64,000 nt of DNA from Isoetes taiwanensis (Eukaryota > Streptophyta > Lycopodiopsida > Isoetales > Isoetaceae), in the NCBI GenBank assembly GCA_021234155.1, contig JAJEKV010000096.1:3283678-3347677 (forward strand), given 5' to 3'. Made by a program: the position numbers and the translations under genes. The notes beneath the pieces were generated by a model. The model did not search any database. It saw nothing but the letters and a program-made list of their open reading frames with translations, and was not told the origin of the DNA. Positions 43,661-55,440 of the stretch are shown piece after piece (positions within the stretch are counted from its first letter, which is position 1; the number at the start of each line of letters is the position of its first letter).

Positions 43661-45643
43661 ATGGCAAACGAAGTTAAGGAGGTAAGCCCCAGAAATTAGC
43701 TTTGAAGACCTGTTTTTTTCTCTGTTGTGAAACTGATTTTTTTTCTTTTTGATTGCAGATGAAAATTGCTCGAACTGAAGCTGAGTTTATTTCATTGGGA
43801 GATTTATGTGGTACTGGCACAAAGCCGAAAGAATTGAAGTGGAAAGATGTTTCTCCATCAGATTGGAATGAGATATGGAAAGCCCCTTTGGTTAAAGGGA
43901 AGATCCATGTGAAAATGATTTGAGAATAGTATGCCACCAAGCTAAAAGATCTGATTTCCAAGATATATCAAAGGGGCCTCACCAACAATGAGTGTAGGAC
44001 TCAGCTTTCTCGTGCCTTTGTGTGGCAAAACACTGTAAAAGCCCGTCTTAATCCAGAGAAATACAAGGTTAATTGGGCACAGTTTGCAGCTCAAGCTTAC
44101 AGGGATTCAATGGACAAGAGGTCAAGAAATGATGGCTCTTATTTCAATAAGAGCATAGAGGCCATTCTGCATGTGATAAACAGCTTGAACGAGCTTAAAC
44201 AAATTGATGAAATGAATATACTGAAGAAACAAGAGGATTTGTTGAGGCTAGAAGGTGTTGTATAAGGTGCTGACATAAATTGTTCTGTCCTGCTGGAAGC
44301 TATTGAAGATAAAAAACAATCTTGGACAGCAATAGAAGTAGATTTAGAACCATATGAGAACATAAAGGCATGCATCGAGACCCTTAAAAGGGAAGAGAAT
44401 TTGCTAAGAGAGATGCTGGAGAAGTCGCTTGCCAAGGTCGACAGAACCCAGCATTTGGCCCTCCAGAAGGAGATTGAGAAGCTGAAGATGGATGTTGCAA
44501 GGTATCAAGAGAAAATGGAATACTGGCACAAATGTTGTAAAAATGTGCAGTTCATGCAGCAGCATGTGAAGTCCAAAGGGCATGTCAGAGTAACCATGGG
44601 AGAGTACCACATTCCTCTAATGCATGACGAGGTATGCAATGTTTGTGGTTTGGTGCTTACTACTGAGTATGGAATGCATGTTAAGCTTTCTTGCCAGCAC
44701 AAGTATCATGTGTATTGCTTTAGTATAGAGCTGGAAACTCTGGCATGCATAGTTCCAGAATGTGGTGCAGCAGTGCCTCAAGCACTCTTAAAAGAACTGG
44801 GATACAAACTGATGCAGCAGCAGTTATGAGTAAAGAAGATGCTGATGCTGAAGAGGATGATGGTGATGAGGAATTTGAAGAAGATGAGGAAGTTGAAGAT
44901 ATAACTCCCAAGAAACAGATAATGAAAAAAAACAAGAAACTTGAGGAAAGTGCTGGTAGCAGCAGTGAGGTAAAAACTGATGAAGATTTTGCACCTATTA
45001 GGAAGGCCAGGAAGAGGACCATAGGTACTTGAAGTGCTACCAAAAAGCTGAGAAGAGCTGATACAGATACAAATAACTTAGAATTGATTTGAAGTTATTT
45101 TTCTTTTTTTGATGTATTTTTTTTTATTTGTGTTTTAGCAGTTAATCTTATTGGTGTGGACAAGCTTAGTCCAGTGAAGATGACTCATTATGCTTCCTCT
45201 TCAAAAGAAAAAAAGAATGCTGCACCAGATTTAAGCATGATGGCTGCTAAGGAAGGTAAAGTGTTAGTAGGTGCTGGATAAGTGTTGGATAAGTGTTGTA
45301 TTGTTTTTAACTCTATTCCCTTTTTCTTTTGTAGTGACAGCAAAGGATGAGCAGGATTTGATCCACAAAATTAACAATGAAATGAAGGAAGTTAGTCCAA
45401 AAAAAGGTAAAAAACTTTGTAACACATGGTTTTTTTTTCTTTTATATTTCTTTCTCTGAATTTGAGTTATTTTTGTTTTGCAGCTGAGGTTGTTTCTACA
45501 GACGATGGAAAAGGTGTAGTAAGGACCAGGATGCAACTTCTGAAGAGGATGTGATTCCAAACACTGACATAACACTTGACCAAGCTGATTGGGCTGCTGA
45601 ATTGAAGAAGTGTCAGGCTCCTGCAGCCAAGAATGATGAATGA
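43661..45643 (+). pseudogene. transposon gene 2: coiled-coil/RING-like protein with acidic tail
   Basis: Exon 1 is 43661-43681 (MANEVKE, donor GAG|GTAAGC). The acceptor TTGATTGCAG gives exon 2 at 43759. Exon 2 stays in one frame to 44829 but carries three in-frame stops (TGA 43921, TAG 43927, TAA 44263). It encodes a helical region, a long coiled coil (about 44340-44560) and a zinc-finger-like block CNVC ... SCQHKYHVYC ... C ... C (44635-44775). After the stop at 44829 an acidic Glu/Asp-rich and Lys-rich region continues in the +1 frame (MSKEDADAEEDDGDEEFEED). It is followed by short exons with good splice sites (about 45140-45256, 45336-45405, 45483-45510) ending near 45643. The architecture parallels the open frame at 2936-4297. 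Function is unknown; a ubiquitin-ligase-like or DNA-targeting partner of the transposase is inference. Confidence 0.6.
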
Positions 45644-46020
45644 CTTTTTTCCTTCACTGCTGAAAGATTGCTGATGTCATATCAGCTTCAATATTTATGA
45701 TATAATTACCTGCATAATGCATTTTGTAATATAGTCCACACTTGGGGACGTTTTTGTAATACAATGAAAGTTTATGTTTCATTCATAATGTTTCATGTTT
45801 ATACTGCATTCCTTTTTTTGTTGCAACTTTAACACAAGTCCAAATGCTGTGGGTTTTAAAGAATGTATAATTTGATTTGAATTGAATGAAAGTAATTTAT
45901 GTACCAAAATGAACACAAGTCTAAAAGCTGTAGGTTTTAAAGAATGTGTATATTGATTTGAATTGAATGAAAGTAATTTTTGTTTACATCTCTGCTACAA
46001 TTGTGCTGAATGCTAGTTTA

Positions 46021-49000
46021 TCAATTTTTTCCTTTTCGAATGTTCTTGCCACTTTTAGAAGTTGTTTTATTTGCAACAACTTTACTCGACTTTGCAACAT
46101 CTCTTTCTTGGTTTGCTGCTGTCCTGGCTTTCTTGCTATTTTTTTTTAATTCATTTTTCACTATTTTTCTTGTTTGTCTTGCACTGACCTTGCTTGGAAC
46201 CTGCTTGGTTGAATTTCCTACAACCTCTTTCTTTTCTGCTGTTTTGCTGCTGTTTCTTATTTTTCCTTTTTCCACTTTTTTTCCTTTTCTTGAATTGGCC
46301 TTGGTCGTTGCTCCTCCTAGCTTACTGTTATTTGCTGCATCACACTGGGCTAGAATTGAAGATTGAGCTTGCAAACTTTCTAGAATGTGCTCATGGACCT
46401 CCTCTTGTAACTCATACATGTTACCTCTCATATCTTCCATCAAGAAGTTGCATGATACAACCAAATGACTGTACGCATTGCATTCTGGTTCATGTCTTAG
46501 AAGTTCATACTTATTATCACCTACAAACTTATAGAACTTACCTGTTACTACAACTTCTCTCCTTCCAAACTTCTGTATCCAGGGGTCCTTGAAAGCCTTC
46601 TCAACAACATGCTTTGTCTGAGTACATTTTAGAATGTAAAAATCAACTTTCTCCTTATTGTCTGCTGGAGCAACAACAGCAAAATTCTTTCCAATGTCTA
46701 TGATATCAGACTTCCACTCAGCATCACCTTCATACACTGGCCCATCACAAGGCTTCTATTTCCTCCTCGATTCCTGGCCTTAATTCTGAAAAAACCCATG
46801 ACCCTATTCTTTCTTTGTTAATACACTTGCTGTACTTAGCAGACCAACAAAAGCAGGAATAATTCATGTGTGCAACCATAGTAGGGTCCTTGTTGTTGAC
46901 TGGTCTAATGCTATGGATCTTGCTAGATCCTACCAAAGTAGCACACTCAAACAATTTATCCCTGCACACATCTTCTTTGTCTATTTCCCAAAAGAATCTG
47001 CAGCCAAACAAATGAGTTCATAAATGTTGTTTACAAATACAACTGTGAACACAATATTTACCTGCGCTTGTCAGAATTACTGAAGTGTTCCTGGCATAAT
47101 ATTACAACATCATGAGCATTTCTTAAAGGTCTAGAATTCCTCTTTAACATTTCATGTGTAAGTGCTCTTTTAATCACTGCCCCTGCCCCATCATGTTCAC
47201 CTACAAATAAAAACAGAAGCTTAATTTGGAGACATACAATTGAAGTAAATCTGCAGTGCTGGCATACCTTTTCCATGGTAAGAGGCAAAGTAATTTCAGT
47301 TAAATGGAATACCAGAGGTCTTAAAAAATCTACCAATGAAGAAAAATGTTCTTGCACCCTTGAATTGATGTGAGCAACTATCAGACCACATCACATGGTT
47401 GGTGTACTCCACACCTTTCTGGCCTAGAAACTGAGCATGCTTATTAAGGCAATGTTGAACAAAGAGAGTATCATGTTCTCTGTCATCTGAAACATAAAAG
47501 TGAGTCTCTTTGATTATGTTCCTCTCACACTTACTTAGACAGTTTTCTTGAACCTCTGCAGCAGTTGCATGTCTGTATGTGATGCGCACCAGTATTGTGC
47601 ATTGATAATTCCTCCAATGCAAACTTTGGATCTCTTGCTGTATTTTGAATATGTAATTCTCAGCAAAGTCTATTATTGATACAACTGTGTCTTTTGGAAA
47701 AGTGGCTAAGCAGTCCCTGAATTGTTTAGCCTGCCATCTGGCTTCATAGTTGTGAGGAATAAAATCTGTCAATACATTCTTTGCATACTCCAAAATATCA
47801 GCAGTGTACTTTTCTTGTAAACGAGCTTAACTATTGGTTTTGGTACTACTTTCAAAGCTCCAGTTCCATCAGGTTCAGTAGATGGTTCAAAAACCTGTAA
47901 TTTTACATAAAACTCATTTAGTAACGAGTATGAAAGATTCTGAAATACAACAGCAAACTAAAGTAGATAATACAGCAAGGGTTTACTCTATCAAATGTAT
48001 TCCAGTCAACTGTGTGACCAGCACCTCTATTCAACTCTTTTGGACACATAGGCAATTTGGAAGGACCACAAGAATTGCATTTCAATAGCATGCAATTATG
48101 TTGATACCACTCATCTGCTATATCTTTGACACAAACCAATGACCTCAACATATCACTTGATGACTTGTACGTCTTCAAGTTGGCTTCACATTTAAGGCCA
48201 GGACCACATACAACACATGTACAATTACATTCTGCTCCATGAATCTTCGTGTCCAACCTCATCTTGTTAATTGCCTGTCTAACATAATCTAACCTCATGT
48301 GATATACACAACAGCATGTCTCTCTGTCCTTCACTTTCCTTACAAAGCTAGGTTTCAGTGCATGAAAAGCTGAGAAAGAGACCTCGAATTTTGGAAACTC
48401 TGTTCGAAATCTTTCATAAAATGAAACCTGCATTAAAACCATAAGCATTGTAGGCATGGTAAATTAAAAAAAAAAAATAAGAAAGGGAAATTAGATAAAC
48501 CAACCTCAGTCTCTTCCAAAAAATGTAGAGGATGCAGTACTTTATTGCCTTTGGCAATCCTAATTTTAATCACATGCTTCTTGCATGGAGACACTCTTGA
48601 AATATTGGTCCATAACTCAACCACAAGCTTTTGTTGTTGATGAGTAAGTTTGTCAGATCTGGTTTGTCTCTTAAACATTGACCAGGGATCTTCACCAATT
48701 TCTGTTGCTGCTCTTCTATGTATTGTTGTTGTTACATATTTTTTGCTCAAATTCAAACATTCAGATAGCCTTCTACAGTTAGTTTTTTCTGAGGCAACAA
48801 CATAAACCATTGCTGAGGTTCGAGCTCTGACCACATCAGTTTTCCTGTCATACTTATGTTGAGCTAAAGACTTCCTCAAGTTATCCACTATTGTTGACAT
48901 TGTTTTCACTTCTTTCAATTTCAATACCTGGTATTCTGGCAGTCTTTTAGCAGCACCTTCAAGAATATCTTCCCTGTCTTGCTGTGAAGCATTTGCACAT

Positions 49001-49790
49001 ACCTTATTATTATACAATGCAATTTTTTTTTTGAAATTTGTTGTTTTCTTCTCTTGCTTAGTTCATTGCAGGAGCCATCTTTCTTTAAGTCTGCTTCTCG
49101 TGCTCTTTTCTTTGCTCTTTGTTATCTCCTTTTCATTGCATGCAATTTTCTATAGAGTGATTCCTGATCTTCAAACCCATGTTCATGCTGGACCTCAACA
49201 CCACCTTTAAAACAATTAGCTGTTTAACATTTTAAAGTAGTTTTCAAGCACTTACCAGAATTTGTAGGTAGATCACAAAATGCCTGAAAACCATCACATT
49301 TTAGTTCAAGATTGGATGCCTTTGGTGGCTCTGATTCAGTGGTAGCATCACAAACATCAAACTGAGTGTTCAATCGAAATTCCTCTTCACAATTTCCAGT
49401 TCTTTCACCAACAACAAGATTCCAATTGTCTGCTAGTCCGAATTGACTATTGGCCTCACCTTCATCTGAAAAATCAGGTTAACTTGTTAGCTATCATAAT
49501 TTGCAAGCAATTGATCAGTAATTCAAGATATTACCATTGTAAGTACTGAAGATAAATTCCCCCTCAATATTTGCAATTCTTTCGCCAGCAGGAAGAAAAG
49601 AATAGTCTGCTGCCTCCACAACAAGGCAATTTTCAACTGAGTGGAGAAAATTATCTGCCAAGCGGGAGCATAAGCATAAACATTCCTCGGATTGTTGTTC
49701 CAAATTCTGGATACTGCTTATGAAAACTTTAGCATCAAAAGTGACACTATTCTTCGAAGCAGATTGGAGAAATCTTTCCTCCCAATTCAT
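46021..49790 (-). pseudogene. transposon gene 1: DDE-type transposase-like protein
   Basis: Starts MNWEERFLQSASKNSV (49790). Exons are joined by consensus sites, for example donor ACAATG|GTAATA at 49536 and acceptor TTTTTCAG at about 49467. Blocks in order: a basic region; 49017-48510 with LSECLNLSKKYVTTTIHRR (possible HTH) and HPLHFLEET; 48430-48000 with FSAFHALKPSFV, ETCCCVYHMRLDYV and further Cys pairs (zinc-binding-like); 47793-47296 with SIIDFAENYIFKIQQEIQSL, SDDREHDTLFVQHCL and WSDSCSHQFKGARTFFF; then YFASYHGK, spliced at about 47279 to GEHDGAGAVIKRALTHEM (47200); a C-terminal region; and a Lys-rich tail to 46021. The D...D...DGxGxxxKR spacing suggests an RNase-H-fold DDE core. Damage: TGA in place of a Trp codon before NYFASYHGKG (about 47302), a stop after LHAMKRR (about 49110) and a frameshift near 46745. 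Confidence 0.6.
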
Positions 49791-50125
49791 GGCAAATTCA
49801 CCAAAAGAAAGGACATCAATTCTGAAACAGTATAAACTTTGGAAGCCCGCTATTCTCTCTCAATTGCCCGCCAATCTTTCCACTTACTCAAAATTGAAAC
49901 CATGATTCTCCAGCAGCAAATTCGGGATCGATGAGATGGATTGATGAGATGGCTTGAGGATTCTGGATTGCTGAGATGGCCTGCTGATCAACCATTCTGG
50001 ATGATGGGAAGAAAATTGGCGGGTGATCAGCAACCGTGACGGGCCTTGAAGAAATAGGTGACGGGCGTGAAGAAATTCGATGAAGTGCAAAAAGCATCTC
50101 GCCAGCACCAATGTCATGACATGCG

Positions 50126-50139
50126 TTTTTGTATACCAC
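50126..50139 (-). repeat. right terminal inverted repeat
   Basis: TTTTTGTATACCAC, the exact reverse complement of the left end, followed by TA. Confidence 0.75.
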
Positions 50140-52606
50140 TAAAAAAAACTTACCCATATACATCTTTGTCTATCTTCTAAATTAGCTTCTTGTCTCATAG
50201 AGCAGGTGGCATTTTTCATGGCCTTGCTAGAACCTCCATGCAACCCCCATACGCTACATGATCTCCAAGGTTCCAATTGAGTTTTGTCTTCTCCCAAGCA
50301 AAATAATTTCTATATTGTTGTTGCCAGGATCCCATTTACTCCATACAAAATCTGCCCTACTATCTACAATTCTAAAGACTATTTCCAGACTTCTTACAGT
50401 AATTTTAGCTTATTTCTTACTTCCTCTTATATTCCACCATGGCAAAAGACATTCAATTCCACATTATCAGATTCAAGGTCACTCAGATTCCTCTAATACT
50501 CTTAATTCAAATCATTAAATCCCGATTCTTTTCTTCAATAACAAGAATAATCTAAGCAATCTAAGCATTTCCTAGTGTAAGCGGTAAATCACCCACCTGA
50601 GAACCACTTCAATAATGGTCCTTTAACTCTTTCTAGCTGTTTTATTCTCAAAATATCCCCTCCTTTCAGCTCATAGCTTGAAGAAGGAAGTTGTACAAAA
50701 AATATACAATGGTGCAGTCACTTTTGACTTAGCTTCACTCATTATGCCATATCTCCCTCATAAGGTTGAATTTTCATACATATATGCATTTCTCATGTAA
50801 TAAGCAATTGGAATACTCTCAATAATCATCAATAGGGAAATGTAAATTACATGCCTGCTAACGGGCCAAGCTCGTTAGCATTCTCCCCTTCTAAATTTCA
50901 ACTCATGTCCTCATGGGTCGTTCCAAAATAACAAAGTATCGAATCGATCATAGACTTAAACCTTTGATCAACTACATATTAATGCCAACTTATCACCTCT
51001 CTGATAGCTTTAGTTTTGATTGATTTTAATCAGTAGAATTACATACCACCATAATCATTCTTTCTTTCCTTGCTAGCTGTCATGAATATAATATTTTTTT
51101 TACACAATCAACGAGTTAATCGGGCTTGCTTATATCACCTTAATTTTCTTCAGACATTAAAATCTCTGTTCCAAAGAATCAAACCCGTCTAGACTTCCAT
51201 TTTCCCATTGAAGCACCACACTTTCGTAGTTGAATGAAAAGCATGCATGCATTGTAACAAATAAAAGTACAAGCTTGAAGCCAATCTGCAGGGAACTGCT
51301 CTTCTTCTCAACATACCATTGTTAACCACCTATACCGTTAAACTATATTCATCTTGAAGTCTTTGGCAACATCAATTGGGGACTTTGTCAGTAAATAGCT
51401 CGTTCTCATGATAAATAAACTTGGCTACTTATGCCTCCTCTGAACATCACCAAGATGCCATTTATCTTACTAAATGAAATCTATTAAGGTGCTTCTTCAA
51501 AATTAACTCCATTTTATGATCTGTGACATGCGTGAAAAGCTTTACTTGAATGAGATAGAAAAAATGCAGCTCAAAATAATTCCGTGGGACAACTAACTCG
51601 TCTTAAAATTCCAACATATGCATAGAGATATCTCACCAATAATTACTTTTCATTTATAATTAAGCTTCTTTATATGTGGCATCTTAATCACACCAAAAAG
51701 AAACACTTAAAATGAAATGAAGATCCTTTAGTGATACTTCTATGGCCTTAACAAGCACAAGCTGCCGCAATACTCGAGTGCCAAATGGTTTATCATACAC
51801 AAACCATCTCATATCTTTCCAAACTTGCCTGGCTCGCTAAACATCATAAGGAAGTGAAGTTAAAGATGTCTATTACAAGGTCAACTGTATTGACCATCAA
51901 CAATGAATTTGGCATACGTGTAGTTTGAAATCAAACTCAAATGTTACTAATGGTGTCTATGCTTATGCATGTAACGCAACAAAACTTAGGTATAACCCAA
52001 GCAAGCCTAATGCAACTTCAGCCATAGAAAATCTATCATTTTCTGTAGAGGATTCTATGCATTAAAATACTAAGCCCACCAACATAGATGCTAGATCGAA
52101 CTCTTACATGTACTCACATGAAAGTTCTTGGTGGCCAAATCCAAAAAGTGACAAATAGTCCCCCAGTCTGGGTATCTCAAGGCTAGAAGCACAGTTAATC
52201 GATAAAAGAGAGCCTTACAATCATAGTCTACAATATAGATTATAGGGAAAGGTCCTTTTTGTAAAGCAATAACATCTGAACCATGCGGGGTGCAAGGTAC
52301 CAACAGTAAAATGGAAAATGATGCCAACAAGCGAAAAAACAGACTCTAATGAATTGGGCAACCTGGATAAAGAAAACTACAAAGATAAGAAAGCATGAAT
52401 GTCTATCTCGGAAGGTCATATATCTAGCATAATAACAGGGGTTTACTTTTAGATTTTTATACGCTTTTTCACAAGGTTTTTCTATGATTTCGTTGTTGTA
52501 TTCATTGAGGTGTACTAAATAGTATTTCTAGAATGCACCCTTTATGGGCCGTTAATTTTCGTTGGCTGAAACAATCCGAGGGTGGTCGTCTTTTTTCTGC
52601 ATTTGT
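50140..52606. other. intergenic, no gene recognised
   Basis: AT-rich with scattered short ORFs. No domain, splice or repeat structure that I can support. Confidence 0.5.
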
Positions 52607-52730
52607 GCATGAATACTGCGCATGCGTATGCATGTGCATGTGTGTGCATGTACATGCATCTGTGCATGTGCATGTGTACTGTACATGTGCAAGTACATGT
52701 CCAAGTGCATGTGCATGTGTGCATGTGTAC
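52607..52730 (+). repeat. ATGTGC-type minisatellite
   Basis: About 125 bp of alternating purine-pyrimidine units (GCATGTGCATGTGTACTG-like). All six frames are open through it because of the repeat, so ORFs here are not genes. Confidence 0.9.
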
Positions 52731-55440
52731 TTGCCCTCTTGGATTCTTGTTGCCATAGTGGATTTTTGCTGACGGAAGGTTATCACGAGGTGGATTTTTT
52801 GCTCACACTTACAAAGGTGTTTGTTTTTTAATGTTTCTTCAGTAGCATAATGGTTTTTTTGTTTACAAGGTATTGGTTTCCTGGTTCTATAATGCAATGC
52901 TGCAAAACCCGCCTTTGTTTCCTTCCCTTTGTCTGTTCTAAGATTTGCTGCAGATTCAAAAAGAGTTTAGAGTTTAGGCCCTCTGTTTGATTCCAATTTC
53001 TTGGATATTCCTGGCCTGTCGGATTGTTCATAGCAGGCAGCCTTCAGCTTCAATCAACAAATGGATTATTGTGCACACAACAGGCGGATTATTCCACCCC
53101 CTTTTCTGAGTCGTGCAGATCAGTCAAACAGTGGCCACAAGAATGGATTTATATTGTAGGTTTGGAACTTTAATCGAACCAAAAGGTGAATCATGCATTA
53201 CATTTAAGCTAGAGATGGAGCATCCAAAATCATATGGATTGATAAACAATGGTTTCGTTGTGAAAGAGAAATAGTTGTAGCTGAAGTAACAACACGTGGA
53301 ATGCTAACAGAGCAAGCTTGCTTCAAAATCTCTACCCTTGATCTCGCTTCACCGACTGTTACAGGACTGGCCGATTCTCTTCATCTGTTAAACCAAAGCC
53401 AGGCAACCCGTGAGAAACTGTCATTGGTTCTTTATGAACCTCACCAATTGTTACTGCAGAGTAACATTGATGTTGTTGTCGTCTTCCATTCAATGGTTTG
53501 TGAATAAAACATTATTGTCGAGCATATCAATGTCTAAAGCTTTTATTTGATTCAATTTTATTTTGCTACTAAAGGTTTGTGAATAAAATATTATTGTAGA
53601 GCATATCAGTCTCAAAAGCTTTTATTTGATTCAATTTTATTTCACTAGTAAAATTCTATTTTCTAAATTAATATCAATCTAACCAATTTCTTTTCTTTAT
53701 GTTCATGCAGACTATAGAATTTCCCAATCCGTCAATTCCACATGACATTCCTCCGATGCTTGAAGTCAACAAGATGTTGATCCAAACATTATTACGGTAG
53801 CAGAGAACCCAATAAATGAAGATCAAGTTCAATTAGTCCCGCCATCATCAGCGCAACCACCACTTGCACATGGCAATGACCCTATTGATGTGTTGTCATT
53901 ATGGTTGATTGGCTACATCAACTTTCTTCATCCATCTCTACACCATCCCCAAGGCCCTGAAGGGGCCAAAAAATTTGTTAGTTAACAAAACCCTTACATC
54001 CAACACTTTAAATTAAATTCCCCCTAAAACCCCCTTTGGTTTGGGTGCATATTCACAGGGGGTGATGTAGAGCAGCGAGAGCTATTGGATGGGCATACTC
54101 ACGACTTATTCTTTGATTTAGACCGTAGATAGCGATCCTCGTTTGTGGGGTATGCTCGTAAAAGTTTTTCTATACTGTATAATGAGAGTTGCAAAATACT
54201 ATAAGGTTTGAGGCAATGTACTCAATGGTGTTGATTTCATGCAAGGAAATTATGAGCAAGGAAAATTAAAATAACGAAGCTAAACAATAATGAGACTAAA
54301 AGAATAAACTCAAAATAAATGAATCCAGCCAACCATGGAACAAGTAGAACAAGTGGATACAACTATGATTAAAGATAAGATAAGATGAACACGGCCGCTA
54401 GACATAGACTGGAGAGAGACAATTCGGGCAATGAAAGACTATGATAGAAAAAACTTAGGAAAGGAAGGTGTCCAATGATCAGCTTGAAGGAATAAGGGGG
54501 AAGTGAGTAAGAAAAAACATAACAAGAACTACATAAGCAATGGAGCACAAGCAAGAGTGCAGGGAGTCCATAGGAAGAAACAGGATGACCGAAACAAGAA
54601 TAAATATCAGGGAGGACACTATGAAACATGAATAATGACAGTGGAACATCGAGATCGAAGAAATGAAGCGGCACATTGGTGATCAGACCCTGAAGCAATA
54701 CACTGCAAAAAACAAGGTGGAAAGCATCAATAGAACTGAAGAGACCACTAACTATGGAACAGGTGGAGCAAAAGGAGGAAATTGGATAAAGGCAATAGAT
54801 TACTGCCAGAACTAGAAGGGCGAGAGGAACAAATTCGACAATTGAACACATGAATAAGTTGCAACAGAGAGGACAAAGAAGGATCCCATAAAGACACAGG
54901 ATATAAGTGTCAACTTAGATGAACAAATTGGCAAAAGCAAGAACTAATGAAGAAAATGGAGTACAAGTAGGACTACAAGAAACCATAGGAAGAAACGGGA
55001 CAATGGAACAAGTATGAAACCAGGGCAAATGCTAAAAAGACACATGGACTACAGAACAATGGAGCAATGAAGGACAACTAGAACTAAAGGACGTGACCAG
55101 CGACCCAAAGAGAGGACAATGGATAGGATAGTAGAATATTAACCGAGATAAGAAAATGACGGGAACACATTGATTTTAAGATAATCGTTATATATACCAA
55201 CCAGAACAGTATCACATCAGAGACCCATAGAAAGAAAGATAAACCAATCACATGAAACAAATATCCATGCATCATGAACTAAACAGATCCCCCACAATTA
55301 ACGAACACTGGTGTAGAATGAGGTAAAAAATTACACTTAAAGAAAACATCTTAATACATGATCGATATAGAATGCTCATGCATAACCTCTATGCCTATAC
55401 GTCTCAGACACGTGCAAGTCTACCATAAGTTATATTTTCC
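52731..55440. other. intergenic, no convincing gene
   Basis: Contains an 80-bp tandem duplication at 53498-53655 (GTTTGTGAATAAAA...). It also holds a 68-codon plus-strand frame at 53301-53507 of unknown nature, and an A/G-biased stretch at 54230-55280 whose minus-strand frames are Leu/Ser-rich composition artefacts. Confidence 0.5.

Larger units (their letters stand above)
43267..50139. mobile_element. 6.9-kb DNA transposon with two convergent genes
   Basis: Exact 14-bp terminal inverted repeats GTGGTATACAAAAA at 43267-43280 and 50126-50139, each bordered outside by TA (43265-43266 and 50140-50141), consistent with a TA target duplication. The interior has a plus-strand multi-exon coiled-coil/RING-like gene (43661-45643) and a minus-strand multi-exon transposase-like gene (49790-46021). 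They converge, with about 380 bp between their ends. Both carry stops or shifts, so this copy is probably dead. The superfamily is not one I can name. Confidence 0.7.

Noticed and set aside
52502-52897. Cys/His/Thr-rich ORFs of 60-131 codons
   Set aside because: All are readings of the ATGTGC minisatellite in different frames.
54369-54851. 160-codon Leu/Ser-rich membrane-like protein on the minus strand
   Set aside because: Composition follows the A/G bias of the plus strand and short repeats. No start context, no homologous family and no conserved pattern.
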